NCBI GenBank assembly: GCA_943326975.2
Contig: CALPVI020000164.1
Coordinates: 1 to 5,166 of the forward strand
DNA from: Actinomyces viscosus
GTDB lineage: Bacteria; Bacteroidota; Bacteroidia; Flavobacteriales_D; Crocinitomicaceae
Length of the DNA: 5,166 bases
Reading direction: 5' to 3'
The notes under the pieces were generated by a model, which was not told where the DNA came from, searched no databases, and was given only the letters and a program-made list of their open reading frames with translations. Position 1 is the stretch's first letter. Each line of letters starts with the position of its first letter. Shown here piece by piece: positions 1 through 5,166 of the stretch. A program made the position numbers and the translations under genes.

Positions 1-1617
1 AGTATTGTGTTTAATCGTTAAATTAATTGTAATCAAGCTATCACAACCTGCTTTATTAGGAATTGTTACATTGTAAGTTCCCGAATTTGTAAAAATCTGT
101 CCATCTGGTGCTGTGTAAGTTTCACAATTTGAAGTTGTAATTGTATTGGAAGAATTTATGCAAGTACTATATTTTGCAGTATAACCATCACCTATGACAG
201 AATTATTTATATTATTTAACAAAGTAGTTCCATTACCAGTATCAAAATCTGAATTTCCTCGAAAAAGACCGTTTATATAAATTGCATTCTTCATTAAATT
301 GATTTTTTCAATTGTGATTTCACCACCCGTATTAATCGTATTAATGTATTCTAACCAAACAAAATCAGCTGTACTATTTAATTTTAATATAAATCCTCCT
401 AGTATATTTTTTAATAAAATACCAGTACCTGTATCAAAATCTGTATCACCATTACCGAAAGTACTTCCTACAATAAAAATGTTATTAGATTTATCTATGT
501 CAAAAGAATTAATAACTAACGAACCCGATGATAATATTGATTTAACCCAAACAAAATTCCCATCTTTATTAAGTTTTAATATATAGTGATTATAATAATA
601 TGAGTTTGGTGGATTAATTATGTTTATTTGAATTGAAGGATCAAAATCAACAGAACTATTAAACCATCCTATTAGATAAATATTGTCATTTTGATCTATT
701 TTTATACTATTTATTTTGTTTTGACCATTATTTTGATTATATAATGTTTTTGCCCAAATAAAATTTCCATTTGCATCAAATTTTGAAATATATGAAGTAT
801 TGTTTTGAGAGTATATATTTGTTGTTTGACTACTAGGATCAAAATCCATATTTCCATTATATTCCCCAAGTAAATAGATATAGTTTTTTGAAATTGATAT
901 TAGTCTCGCATTTTGAGAATCATTATCACTATAAAAACTTCTTACCCAAATAAAGTTACCATTTGAATCTAATTTTAGAATAAAATTATCTTGGGAAATA
1001 TTACCATGGCTTGTTAAATTATATACGTTATTAGATGGGTCGAAATCTTGAGTCCCATTAAAAACACCATAAATATAAATATTACCGATAGAGTCACATT
1101 TTAAATTATCGCCATTAGTAATAGATGGTTTACCTATATTTTTAGCCCAAATAAAGTTTCCATCAGTAGTAAGTTTTAGTATGAAAAATGAATTTGATAT
1201 TCCACTTGCTGAAAGATTATATGTTGAGTTGTTAGGGTCAAAATCAACTATACCAGTAAAATATCCACTTATTATAATGTTTCCAATAGAATCGTTTGAT
1301 ATTGAGGTTACATTATCGCTATTAATACCTCCTAATGTTTTACCCCATAAATAATTTCCATTTTTATCAAATTTGGAAATAAAAACATCCATATCGCCAT
1401 TACTAGTGTAATTTGAAATATTAATACTAGGATCTAAATCAATTGTCTGTTTAAATTCACCAACTACATATATATTTTCATTTGAATCTACATAGCTATT
1501 CTTTGATGTTGAATATCTATCTGAATTTGTATTATTTTTCGCCCATTGTAAATTTATATTTTGTGAAAATAAAAATGATGAAAAAAATAAAGAAATTAAT
1601 ATTAAAATGGTTTTCAT
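1..1617 (-). CDS. Secreted DFDP/SBBP-type seven-repeat beta-propeller protein, 3' end outside window
   Basis: The reading frame starts at ATG 1617-1615 and stays open for 539 codons to base 1, so the C-terminus is missing. Residues 1-19 form a signal peptide: Lys2, a hydrophobic Ile/Leu/Phe core, then FSQ, with cleavage likely around Ser18/Gln19. Residues 20-486 hold seven copies of a unit of about 66 residues. Each has W-A-K, then N-I-Y-x-x-G-x-F, a DFDP-like motif (60, 125, 191, 258, 324, 393, 457) and F-I-L-K-L-x-x-x-G-N-F-I-W. Trp recurs at 25, 91, 157, 224, 288, 357 and 421. This matches the SBBP/DFDP beta-propeller repeats known from Bacteroidota. Residues 487-539 begin a module with Cys498 and Cys525 and a G-T-Y-N-V-T-I strand, typical of large T9SS-exported proteins; a T9SS sorting domain past the left edge is inferred, not seen. 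Probable role: extracellular or surface protein, ligand unknown. The next gene upstream on this strand ends 87 bp away. Confidence 0.93.
   Translation of the reverse strand, partial: MKTILILISLFFSSFLFSQNINLQWAKNNTNSDRYSTSKNSYVDSNENIYVVGEFKQTIDLDPSINISNYTSNGDMDVFISKFDKNGNYLWGKTLGGINSDNVTSISNDSIGNIIISGYFTGIVDFDPNNSTYNLSASGISNSFFILKLTTDGNFIWAKNIGKPSITNGDNLKCDSIGNIYIYGVFNGTQDFDPSNNVYNLTSHGNISQDNFILKLDSNGNFIWVRSFYSDNDSQNARLISISKNYIYLLGEYNGNMDFDPSSQTTNIYSQNNTSYISKFDANGNFIWAKTLYNQNNGQNKINSIKIDQNDNIYLIGWFNSSVDFDPSIQINIINPPNSYYYNHYILKLNKDGNFVWVKSILSSGSLVINSFDIDKSNNIFIVGSTFGNGDTDFDTGTGILLKNILGGFILKLNSTADFVWLEYINTINTGGEITIEKINLMKNAIYINGLFRGNSDFDTGNGTTLLNNINNSVIGDGYTAKYSTCINSSNTITTSNCETYTAPDGQIFTNSGTYNVTIPNKAGCDSLITINLTIKHNT
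160..1560 (-). repeat. Seven tandem protein repeats (about 66 residues each) forming a predicted seven-bladed propeller
   Basis: Spacing between successive DFDP motifs is 65, 66, 67, 66, 69 and 64 residues. The last two motifs are DFDT instead of DFDP, and the first is DLDP. The N-terminal stretch N-I-N-L-Q-W-A-K (20-27) lacks the preceding I-L-K-L strand, while the final unit ends with Y-T-A-K-Y (479-483) and lacks the following G-N-F-I-W strand. The two ends are therefore complementary halves of one unit. The repeats have diverged in sequence, so this is an old protein repeat rather than a recent DNA duplication. Confidence 0.8.
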
Positions 1618-1704
1618 GATAAAAGGTAGTTCTTTAAAAGGTTAATGGAATAAATCTTAAACAAATTAGTTAAATATCTAAGTGCATAAAATATTTTTTT
1701 CTTT

Positions 1705-2820
1705 TCACTCCTTCCCCCCATCATAACCTTCAACTGTTTTTTTCAATTCATCTGAAAAATTGAAAATATCATCAAGAGAAGTAATTTCATTTTTGATTTC
1801 TTTCTTTTGATCGTCGAAAGTGGCTATGAATTTTTTGTTTCCATTTAGGTACAATCGACATATGGATTTACGATTATTATCATCTAATAGAATAGCAAAG
1901 TAGGATTGTGCGTCTCTATAAGAGATTCTACTTACAGGAATTATTTGACGTAAAATTGTTTTTACAATCATAAACCCTTCTAATTCTTCTTCGGTAGTTA
2001 TTACTTTAGATTCTTCAACTTGATTTTCAATTGATTCAATATTAGAATCAGTTTCAACAACTTCATCAGGGCTTAATGCATTTTTAAGTCTGTCGTTGAT
2101 TAAATCATTAATATGTTGTTGTATAGCTCTTTTAGTTAAACTTGTAAATTGCTCTAATACTTTAGCAGTAACAACACTTGGGTAAACTTGTTTTGCAAAA
2201 TATTTCACAAACTCTGCACTTGGGTTTATTAATTCGTTATGAATGATGTGTTTAAGTTCATTCATGTATTTCAATTCACTAGCTGTATTCACAATGCTTT
2301 CTGCATCAAAATGTGCTTTATGGAATTTCTTTAATTCCTCAATTTGATTGTCTTTGAGTTCTGTAATATTGATATCCAAGAATGGTTTTTCGTCCATTTT
2401 ATTTGGTTCAACCAAATCAGAATAAAAACGAAAATTGATTCCATTCGTCAAGATCCCAAATTTTGCTTTTGACACATGGAAATATCTTAATAGTTGACCG
2501 TCGTGTAAATTTAAGTTTTGTGCCCAATGTTTACATTCTATCAAGATTGTTGGATTTCCATCTTTGAATATCGCGTAATCTATTTTTTCTCCTTTTTTTA
2601 TTCCCAAATCAGCAACAAATTCTGGAACAACTTCTAAAGGATTAAAGACATCGTAACCAAGAGATTGTAAAAACGGCATGATAAAAGCATTTTTAGTTGC
2701 TTCCTCAGTTAAAATTTGTTCTTTTAATTTTGCAATTCTTTCTGCTATTTGCTTTAATTGATCTTTTAAATCCATTGGAATATCAAGTGTTTTAATTAAG
2801 TGTTTTAAAATTTCCTTCAA
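1705..2820 (-). CDS. Stand-alone HsdR N-terminal-like PD-(D/E)XK nuclease family protein (COG4748-like)
   Basis: This 371-residue protein runs from ATG 2820 to TGA 1707-1705. Residues 18-45 are a charged helix leading into T-E-E-A-T-K. Residues 46-135 look like the nuclease fold of type I restriction R subunits: F-L-Q-S-L-G-Y-D-V-F-N-P (50-61), acidic Asp81 in K-I-D-Y, E95-C-K97 in I-L-I-E-C-K-H-W, and Q109-L-L-R-Y113, matching the QxxxY element of HsdR. No Walker motifs or helicase domain follow, so it is not a complete HsdR, which is about 1000 residues. A helical middle (150-250) and an acidic linker (251-280) precede a second domain (281-360) with Y-R-D-A-Q-S-Y-F and L-L-D-D-N-N-R-K. Two-domain proteins of this length are widespread in bacteria, usually named type I restriction enzyme HsdR N-terminal domain proteins, with no proven function as far as I know. 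DNA cleavage is plausible because the catalytic residues are intact. No hsdM or hsdS lies in the window. It is divergent from the HTH gene. Confidence 0.9.
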   Translation of the reverse strand: MKEILKHLIKTLDIPMDLKDQLKQIAERIAKLKEQILTEEATKNAFIMPFLQSLGYDVFNPLEVVPEFVADLGIKKGEKIDYAIFKDGNPTILIECKHWAQNLNLHDGQLLRYFHVSKAKFGILTNGINFRFYSDLVEPNKMDEKPFLDINITELKDNQIEELKKFHKAHFDAESIVNTASELKYMNELKHIIHNELINPSAEFVKYFAKQVYPSVVTAKVLEQFTSLTKRAIQQHINDLINDRLKNALSPDEVVETDSNIESIENQVEESKVITTEEELEGFMIVKTILRQIIPVSRISYRDAQSYFAILLDDNNRKSICRLYLNGNKKFIATFDDQKKEIKNEITSLDDIFNFSDELKKTVEGYDGGKE

Positions 2821-2895
2821 AAGTACTAATTAATACACAAATATGCGCATTTATAATGCAAAATAATACACATATATCACTCCATATTTGCACAT
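2821..2895. promoter_or_regulatory. Shared operator-promoter region of the divergent nuclease-like and HTH genes
   Basis: These 75 bp carry an unusual density of symmetric elements. TAATACACA occurs at 2831-2839 and 2864-2872; over 14 bases the two copies match at 13, with a 33 bp period, about three helical turns. CAAATATG (2838-2845) and CATATTTG (2883-2890) are an 8 bp inverted pair. Read outward, each is CATATTTG, one mismatch from the Bacteroidota -7 box TAnnTTTG, and each points at one of the two genes. ATGCGCAT (2843-2850) is a perfect palindrome, and GCATT-TAT-AATGC (2847-2859) is a perfect 5 bp inverted repeat. No TTG at 17-23 bp spacing was found for either box, so the promoter calls are tentative. 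Binding by the HTH protein is inferred. Confidence 0.55.
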
Positions 2896-2901
2896 ATGCA
2901 A
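2888..2901. promoter_or_regulatory. Inverted repeat spanning the HTH gene start codon, possible autoregulatory operator
   Basis: TTGCA-CATA-TGCAA is a perfect inverted repeat with 5 bp arms and a 4 bp spacer. The ATG of the HTH gene (2896-2898) lies inside it. A repressor bound here would block both transcription from the adjacent CATATTTG box and initiation at this start. Short AT-rich inverted repeats arise by chance, so the position is the main argument. Confidence 0.4.
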
Positions 2902-3231
2902 CACAGAGGAGAAATAGTAAAAAAGGCTATACAATTAAGTGGTTATTCAATTACGAAATTATCTGAGAAGTTAGGTAGAAGTAGGAGATGGATGTACCAA
3001 GTCTTTGAGAATAGCACAGTATCCTTGGATTTAATTTTAGAAATCGGGAAGATCATACATTATGATTTTTCTGGGGACATCAAAGAATTAAAGCATCTTC
3101 AAAATAAACCTTTCACAGCTGTTGAGCCTCAAGGTCAATATTATACTAAGCAAGAAGAAACTGCAGAATATTGGAAAAATAAATATTTGCAGTTATTGGA
3201 AGAACACAATGCTTTGTTGAAGAGGGTTTAA
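2896..3231 (+). CDS. Small helix-turn-helix DNA-binding protein with C-terminal helical tail
   Basis: The product has 111 residues. Residues 4-58 resemble an XRE/Cro-type HTH domain: a first helix (E6 to L14), then I-T-K-L-S-E-K-L (19-26), a turn at G27-R28, a recognition helix with Arg/Trp-rich S-R-R-W-M-Y-Q-V-F (29-37), then I-L-E-I-G-K-I-I (47-54). A linker (60-85) leads to an amphipathic helix, E-Y-W-K-N-K-Y-L-Q-L-L-E-E-H-N-A-L-L-K-R (91-110), probably a dimerising coiled coil; such tails occur on small HTH proteins of Bacteroidota mobile elements. The start is ATG 2896, since no other in-frame start lies before the upstream stop at 2854-2856. There is no Shine-Dalgarno, and a -7-like box ends only 5 bp before the ATG, so the mRNA may be nearly leaderless. 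It probably regulates itself and the divergent nuclease-like gene (inferred from position). An antitoxin role is possible but unsupported. Confidence 0.85.
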   Translation: MQHRGEIVKKAIQLSGYSITKLSEKLGRSRRWMYQVFENSTVSLDLILEIGKIIHYDFSGDIKELKHLQNKPFTAVEPQGQYYTKQEETAEYWKNKYLQLLEEHNALLKRV

Positions 3232-3311
3232 ACAAGTTTTTAACTTATATCAATTTAACTTTGAATTTTCCAATAATTTTGAAGGTATAATGCCGATATA
3301 GTTTTGGTTAA

Positions 3312-3330
3312 ACTGGAATTTTATTCCAGT
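3312..3330. terminator. Hairpin between convergent genes, possible bidirectional terminator
   Basis: ACTGGAAT-TTT-ATTCCAGT is a perfect 8 bp stem with a 3-base loop, in the 120 bp between the stop of the HTH gene and the stop of the AAA ATPase gene. On the minus strand it is followed by TTTAACC; on the plus strand there is no T tract. It is the strongest hairpin in this gap, and its location suits termination of both genes. The missing U tract weakens the case. A weaker element, AAGTT-TTT-AACTT (3234-3246), starts 3 bp after the HTH stop codon. Confidence 0.45.
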
Positions 3331-3351
3331 ACTATCAAAAGTCAATCAGTA

Positions 3352-4476
3352 TTACAATAGATATTCTTCGTAGTTTTTTGGAGTTATAACTTCTAATGAT
3401 GAAATTGTATAGTTATTTGTAAATGTTGTTGGGAATTTTACTTTTTTATTTGGATTCCATTTAAATTCAAACGCCTTTAATTCCCCATTTACTTCTTCAA
3501 TATAATCAACTTCCTGTTGAGAGGTGGTTCGCCAAAAATAAAGTTTAGCATCTATTTGATTATTTTCTAAATACTTTTTTCTCTCACTGATAATAAAATT
3601 TTCCCACATAGCTCCAATGTCTGATCGAGATTGTATAGGATTAAAATTGCGAATGATTGCATTTCTAATTCCATTATCATAAAAGTAAATTTTCTTTCCT
3701 TTTTTGATTTCATTTCTTATGTTTCTACTATAGGCTGGTAATGTAAATATTACAAATGCTTTTTCTAATAAATCTATGTATTTACTTACTGTATGAAAAT
3801 CAGCACTAACTAATAGACTAATTTCATTTATAGATACCTCACTTCCAACTTGTAACGCTAACGCTTGTAGAATTTTTTCTAATATATCATGTTTTTTTAT
3901 AAAGTCGAGTAGGAGTAAATCTTTATATAAGTAACTATTTGCTAGTAGTTTTAAATTTTCGACAGCATCCGTAGGATTTGAAGCTATTTCAGGATAATAA
4001 CCAAAAATCAATCGTTGTTCTAATAATCTTTTTTCTTCTATTATTCCATGATGATTTACCATTTCTTGAAAAGAAAGAGGATGTAATTGATATTCATATT
4101 TTCTTCCTGTCAAAGGTTCTTTTGTTTCACTTGCCAAATCTAAAGCAGACGATCCTGTAGCGATTACCTGAACATCTTTCAATATATCAGTAATTATTTT
4201 TAATGTTAAACCAATTCCTTTTATACGTTGTGCTTCGTCTATAAACACTATTTTATGATTACCAAATAGCAAAGATAATTTAGTAGAAGAAGTGTTTTCA
4301 AGTGCTTCTCTAATGTCGCTTTCATCACCATTTAGAAATAAATAATTATAATTTCCTTTTGATAGTATTTCACGTATAATAGTTGTTTTACCAACTTGTC
4401 GAGGCCCAAATAATAAAATTGCTTTTCCTTTGAACAATCTTTTTTCAATTAGTGATTCTATCTTTCTGGTAATCAT
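3352..4476 (-). CDS. AAA-type ATPase with DUF4143 C-terminal domain (COG1373-like)
   Basis: This complete 374-residue protein is of normal length for the family. The N-terminal ATPase domain (1-135) has a Walker A, G24-P-R-Q-V-G-K30-T-T, a Walker B, I-V-F-I-D80-E81-A-Q, and a sensor-like A-T-G-S-S (106-110). T-G-R-K-Y-E (123-128) with L-S-F-Q-E (134-138) is a family signature. A helical section with a likely winged helix (about 205-245) follows. The DUF4143 part (about 245-345) has K-I-Y-F-Y-D-N-G (262-269), W-E-N-F-I (291-295), W-R-T (315-317), E-V-D324 and E337-F-K339. The last three acidic/basic residues fit the PD-(D/E)XK-like core of this domain, so the nuclease-fold residues are present. 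Members are common, variable accessory ATPases; their cellular role is largely unknown, and some have been discussed as DNA-associated or defence-linked. The gene has its own promoter upstream (4497-4529) and ends facing the HTH gene. Confidence 0.93.
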   Translation of the reverse strand: MITRKIESLIEKRLFKGKAILLFGPRQVGKTTIIREILSKGNYNYLFLNGDESDIREALENTSSTKLSLLFGNHKIVFIDEAQRIKGIGLTLKIITDILKDVQVIATGSSALDLASETKEPLTGRKYEYQLHPLSFQEMVNHHGIIEEKRLLEQRLIFGYYPEIASNPTDAVENLKLLANSYLYKDLLLLDFIKKHDILEKILQALALQVGSEVSINEISLLVSADFHTVSKYIDLLEKAFVIFTLPAYSRNIRNEIKKGKKIYFYDNGIRNAIIRNFNPIQSRSDIGAMWENFIISERKKYLENNQIDAKLYFWRTTSQQEVDYIEEVNGELKAFEFKWNPNKKVKFPTTFTNNYTISSLEVITPKNYEEYLL

Positions 4477-4496
4477 TTTTTCAAATATTAATGAAC

Positions 4497-4529
4497 CAAA
4501 AATACAATTTTAAGTTTTCAAATCCAAAA
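4497..4529 (-). promoter_or_regulatory. Predicted Bacteroidota-type promoter of the DUF4143 ATPase gene
   Basis: Read on the minus strand, TTTTGG (4529-4524) supplies a TTG. It is followed by 20 bases and then TATTTTTG (4504-4497), a perfect match to TAnnTTTG at a spacing within the known 17-23 range. Transcription would start near 4490, giving a leader of about 14 bases before the ATG at 4476. The -33 element lies inside one copy of the 21 bp direct repeat. Confidence 0.6.
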
Positions 4530-4569
4530 TAATCATAATATTATCGGATTCAAATCCAAAATAATCATA
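4517..4569. repeat. Perfect 21 bp direct repeat upstream of the ATPase gene, 32 bp period
   Basis: The same 21 bases, starting TTCAAATCC and ending AATCATA, occur at 4517-4537 and 4549-4569. The 32 bp period puts both copies on the same face of the helix. The 11 bp between them include part of the palindrome ATAATATTAT (4535-4544). The proximal copy overlaps the predicted -33 element of the ATPase promoter, so these are plausible regulator-binding sites. Two copies are too few to call iterons of an origin. Confidence 0.75.
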
Positions 4570-4582
4570 CTATTTTTGGATT
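4553..4582. promoter_or_regulatory. Inverted repeat pairing the distal repeat copy with a third, inverted half-site
   Basis: AATCCAAAA (4553-4561), inside the second 21 bp repeat, is the exact reverse complement of TTTTGGATT (4574-4582). With one bulged base the stem extends to 11 bp around a 7-base loop. The AATCCAAAA core is thus present three times, twice direct and once inverted. TATTTTTG at 4571-4578 also matches TAnnTTTG on the plus strand, but no TTG sits at a suitable distance upstream and the SSB gene is almost 300 bp away. Confidence 0.5.
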
Positions 4583-4809
4583 ACAACCTGATAAAATCAT
4601 TTCATTTCTATTCCTTTTAGATGAAAAGATGATACACATTCATTTTTAATATCTATTTTCTAAAATTTATTTCAAGCACATTATTTTTCATAAATAATTA
4701 TTAATCAATATTATATCCGATTATAATCAATTACATTCGACAACAAACGAAAGCAAATAATTAATAACCGATAAAAGTTTTGAAGCTGAACAAACTTTGC
4801 AGTGTCGAA

Positions 4810-4828
4810 ATCAATCAACGAAATTGAT
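4810..4828 (+). promoter_or_regulatory. Small hairpin in the SSB leader
   Basis: ATCAAT (4810-4815) and ATTGAT (4823-4828) pair around a 7-base loop. CGAAAT is also directly repeated at 4806-4811 and 4819-4824, 13 bp apart. The right arm overlaps the ATG of the short leader ORF at 4827. The stem is weak (6 bp, one G-C pair), so a role in translation or as a protein-binding site is only a possibility. Confidence 0.3.
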
Positions 4829-4871
4829 GGGAAACAAAAAATTCAAACTTTTAAAAATTTACACATTATGA
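4827..4871 (+). CDS. Possible 14-codon leader ORF overlapping the SSB start by ATGA
   Basis: ATG 4827-4829 opens a frame for a 14-residue basic peptide (MGNKKFKLLKIYTL) ending at TGA 4869-4871. That TGA overlaps the SSB start codon (4868-4870) in the ATGA arrangement often associated with translational coupling. It has no Shine-Dalgarno and its sequence matches nothing I recognise. In such AT-rich DNA it may be chance; the overlap is the only argument for it. Confidence 0.25.
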   Translation: MGNKKFKLLKIYTL

Positions 4872-5166
4872 GCACATTAAGAAACAAAGTTAGTTTGATT
4901 GGAAGATTAGGTAAAAAACCAGAAATTCAAAAAGTAGGGAATGATTATTCTATCACACGATTTTCTATCGCAACGAATGAAAATTTCAAAGATAAAAACG
5001 GGCAATGGAAAGAAAACACTCAATGGCACAGTGTATATGCATGGGGTAAAACAGCTGAAAGAATTGTACAAATGGCTGAAAAAGGAAATGAATTAATGAT
5101 CGAAGGAAAATTAGTGAATCGTTCATACGAAAAGGCGGGTGAGAAACGCTATAGTACCGATATCGA
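4868..5166 (+). CDS. ssb: Single-stranded DNA-binding protein, 3' end outside window
   Basis: The frame opens at ATG 4868 and gives 99 complete residues before the right edge. It starts M-S-T-L-R-N-K-V-S-L-I-G-R-L-G and has the hallmark W-H-S-V-Y-A-W-G-K-T-A-E (53-64), followed by K-G-N-E-L-M-I-E-G-K-L (72-82) of the OB fold. Aromatic positions that contact ssDNA in E. coli SSB (W40, W54, F60, W88) align with F40, W53, W59 and Y87, so binding should be intact. The protein coats ssDNA in replication, recombination and repair. The acidic C-terminal tail that recruits partners lies beyond the window. A long AT-rich leader and an accessory neighbourhood, with no replication or ribosomal genes beside it in the window, suggest an additional element-borne SSB rather than the housekeeping copy; this is inference. 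Confidence 0.95.
   Translation, partial: MSTLRNKVSLIGRLGKKPEIQKVGNDYSITRFSIATNENFKDKNGQWKENTQWHSVYAWGKTAERIVQMAEKGNELMIEGKLVNRSYEKAGEKRYSTDI

Larger units (their letters stand above)
4477..4867. other. 391 bp AT-rich intergenic region between ATPase and SSB genes
   Basis: No convincing protein-coding gene is seen here on either strand. The left third holds the ATPase promoter and the 21 bp repeats. The middle has only short AT-rich symmetries, such as the palindromes AATAATTATT (4693-4702) and GATTATAATC (4719-4728), and an imperfect ATCATTTCAT/ATGAA-AAG-ATGAT hairpin (4596-4633). The right part is the SSB leader with a small hairpin and a short ORF. No confident promoter for SSB was found: AAGTTTTG (4775-4782) and AAACTTTG (4792-4799) each miss one base of TAnnTTTG and lack a suitable -33 element. 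Confidence 0.6.

Noticed and set aside
299..586. 95-codon plus-strand ORF
   Set aside because: It lies fully antisense inside the beta-propeller gene, whose repeats explain the sequence. Its translation is low-complexity with no recognisable domain.
1618..1704. Promoter for the beta-propeller gene
   Set aside because: CTAATTTG on the minus strand is the nearest to TAnnTTTG but fits only 6 of 8 positions, and no suitable TTG lies upstream. The 87 bp gap shows no clear hairpin either.
1705..2820. Degraded or truncated type I restriction subunit (hsdR pseudogene)
   Set aside because: The frame is intact, has a second conserved domain after the nuclease part, and matches the length of a known stand-alone family.
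3978..4160. 60-codon plus-strand ORF
   Set aside because: It is antisense within the AAA ATPase gene and Phe/Leu-rich from the complement of an AT-rich coding sequence; no start signal or homology is apparent.
2896..4476. Toxin-antitoxin pair of the HTH gene with the DUF4143 ATPase
   Set aside because: The two genes are convergent and separated by a hairpin, and the ATPase has its own promoter, so co-expression as a TA operon is not supported.
4517..4582. CRISPR array or iteron origin
   Set aside because: Only two direct copies with an 11 bp gap; no series of equal spacers, no cas genes and no replication initiator.

Overview
The window looks like an accessory stretch of a low-GC member of the Bacteroidota, most likely a flavobacterium. 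Three things support this. The left edge encodes a secreted DFDP-type beta-propeller protein followed by a Cys-containing module of a kind common in type IX secretion (T9SS) cargo. Near-consensus Bacteroidota promoter boxes (TTG, about 20 bp, TAnnTTTG) can be seen. Genes start without strong Shine-Dalgarno sequences, behind A-rich leaders. No rRNA, tRNA, CRISPR array, transposase or integrase was found.

Layout, left to right. Bases 1-1617 (minus strand) hold the N-terminal 539 codons of a large secreted protein that runs off the left edge: signal peptide, seven propeller repeats of about 66 residues, then the start of a C-terminal module. Bases 1705-2820 (minus) encode a 371-residue stand-alone nuclease-like protein with an HsdR N-terminal PD-(D/E)XK domain and no helicase. 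Divergent from it, 2896-3231 (plus) encodes a 111-residue helix-turn-helix protein with a helical tail. The 75 bp between these two is dense with direct and inverted repeats and reads like a shared operator-promoter. Convergent with the regulator, and separated by a hairpin, 3352-4476 (minus) encodes a complete AAA ATPase with a C-terminal DUF4143 domain. A 391 bp AT-rich gap follows, with a promoter and a perfect 21 bp direct repeat upstream of the ATPase gene. A single-stranded-DNA-binding protein gene (plus) then starts at 4868 and is cut by the right edge. A possible 14-codon leader ORF ends in an ATGA overlap with its start codon.

How the genes may work together is inference. The nuclease-like protein and the HTH protein are the best candidates for one functional unit, with the HTH protein controlling both divergent genes. 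The DUF4143 ATPase and SSB appear to be independent cargo of the kind found on mobile or variable regions. The beta-propeller gene is probably a separate surface or secreted protein. The most system-like signals are the nuclease/HTH divergon and the helically phased repeats in the ATPase promoter; neither is proof of a new system.
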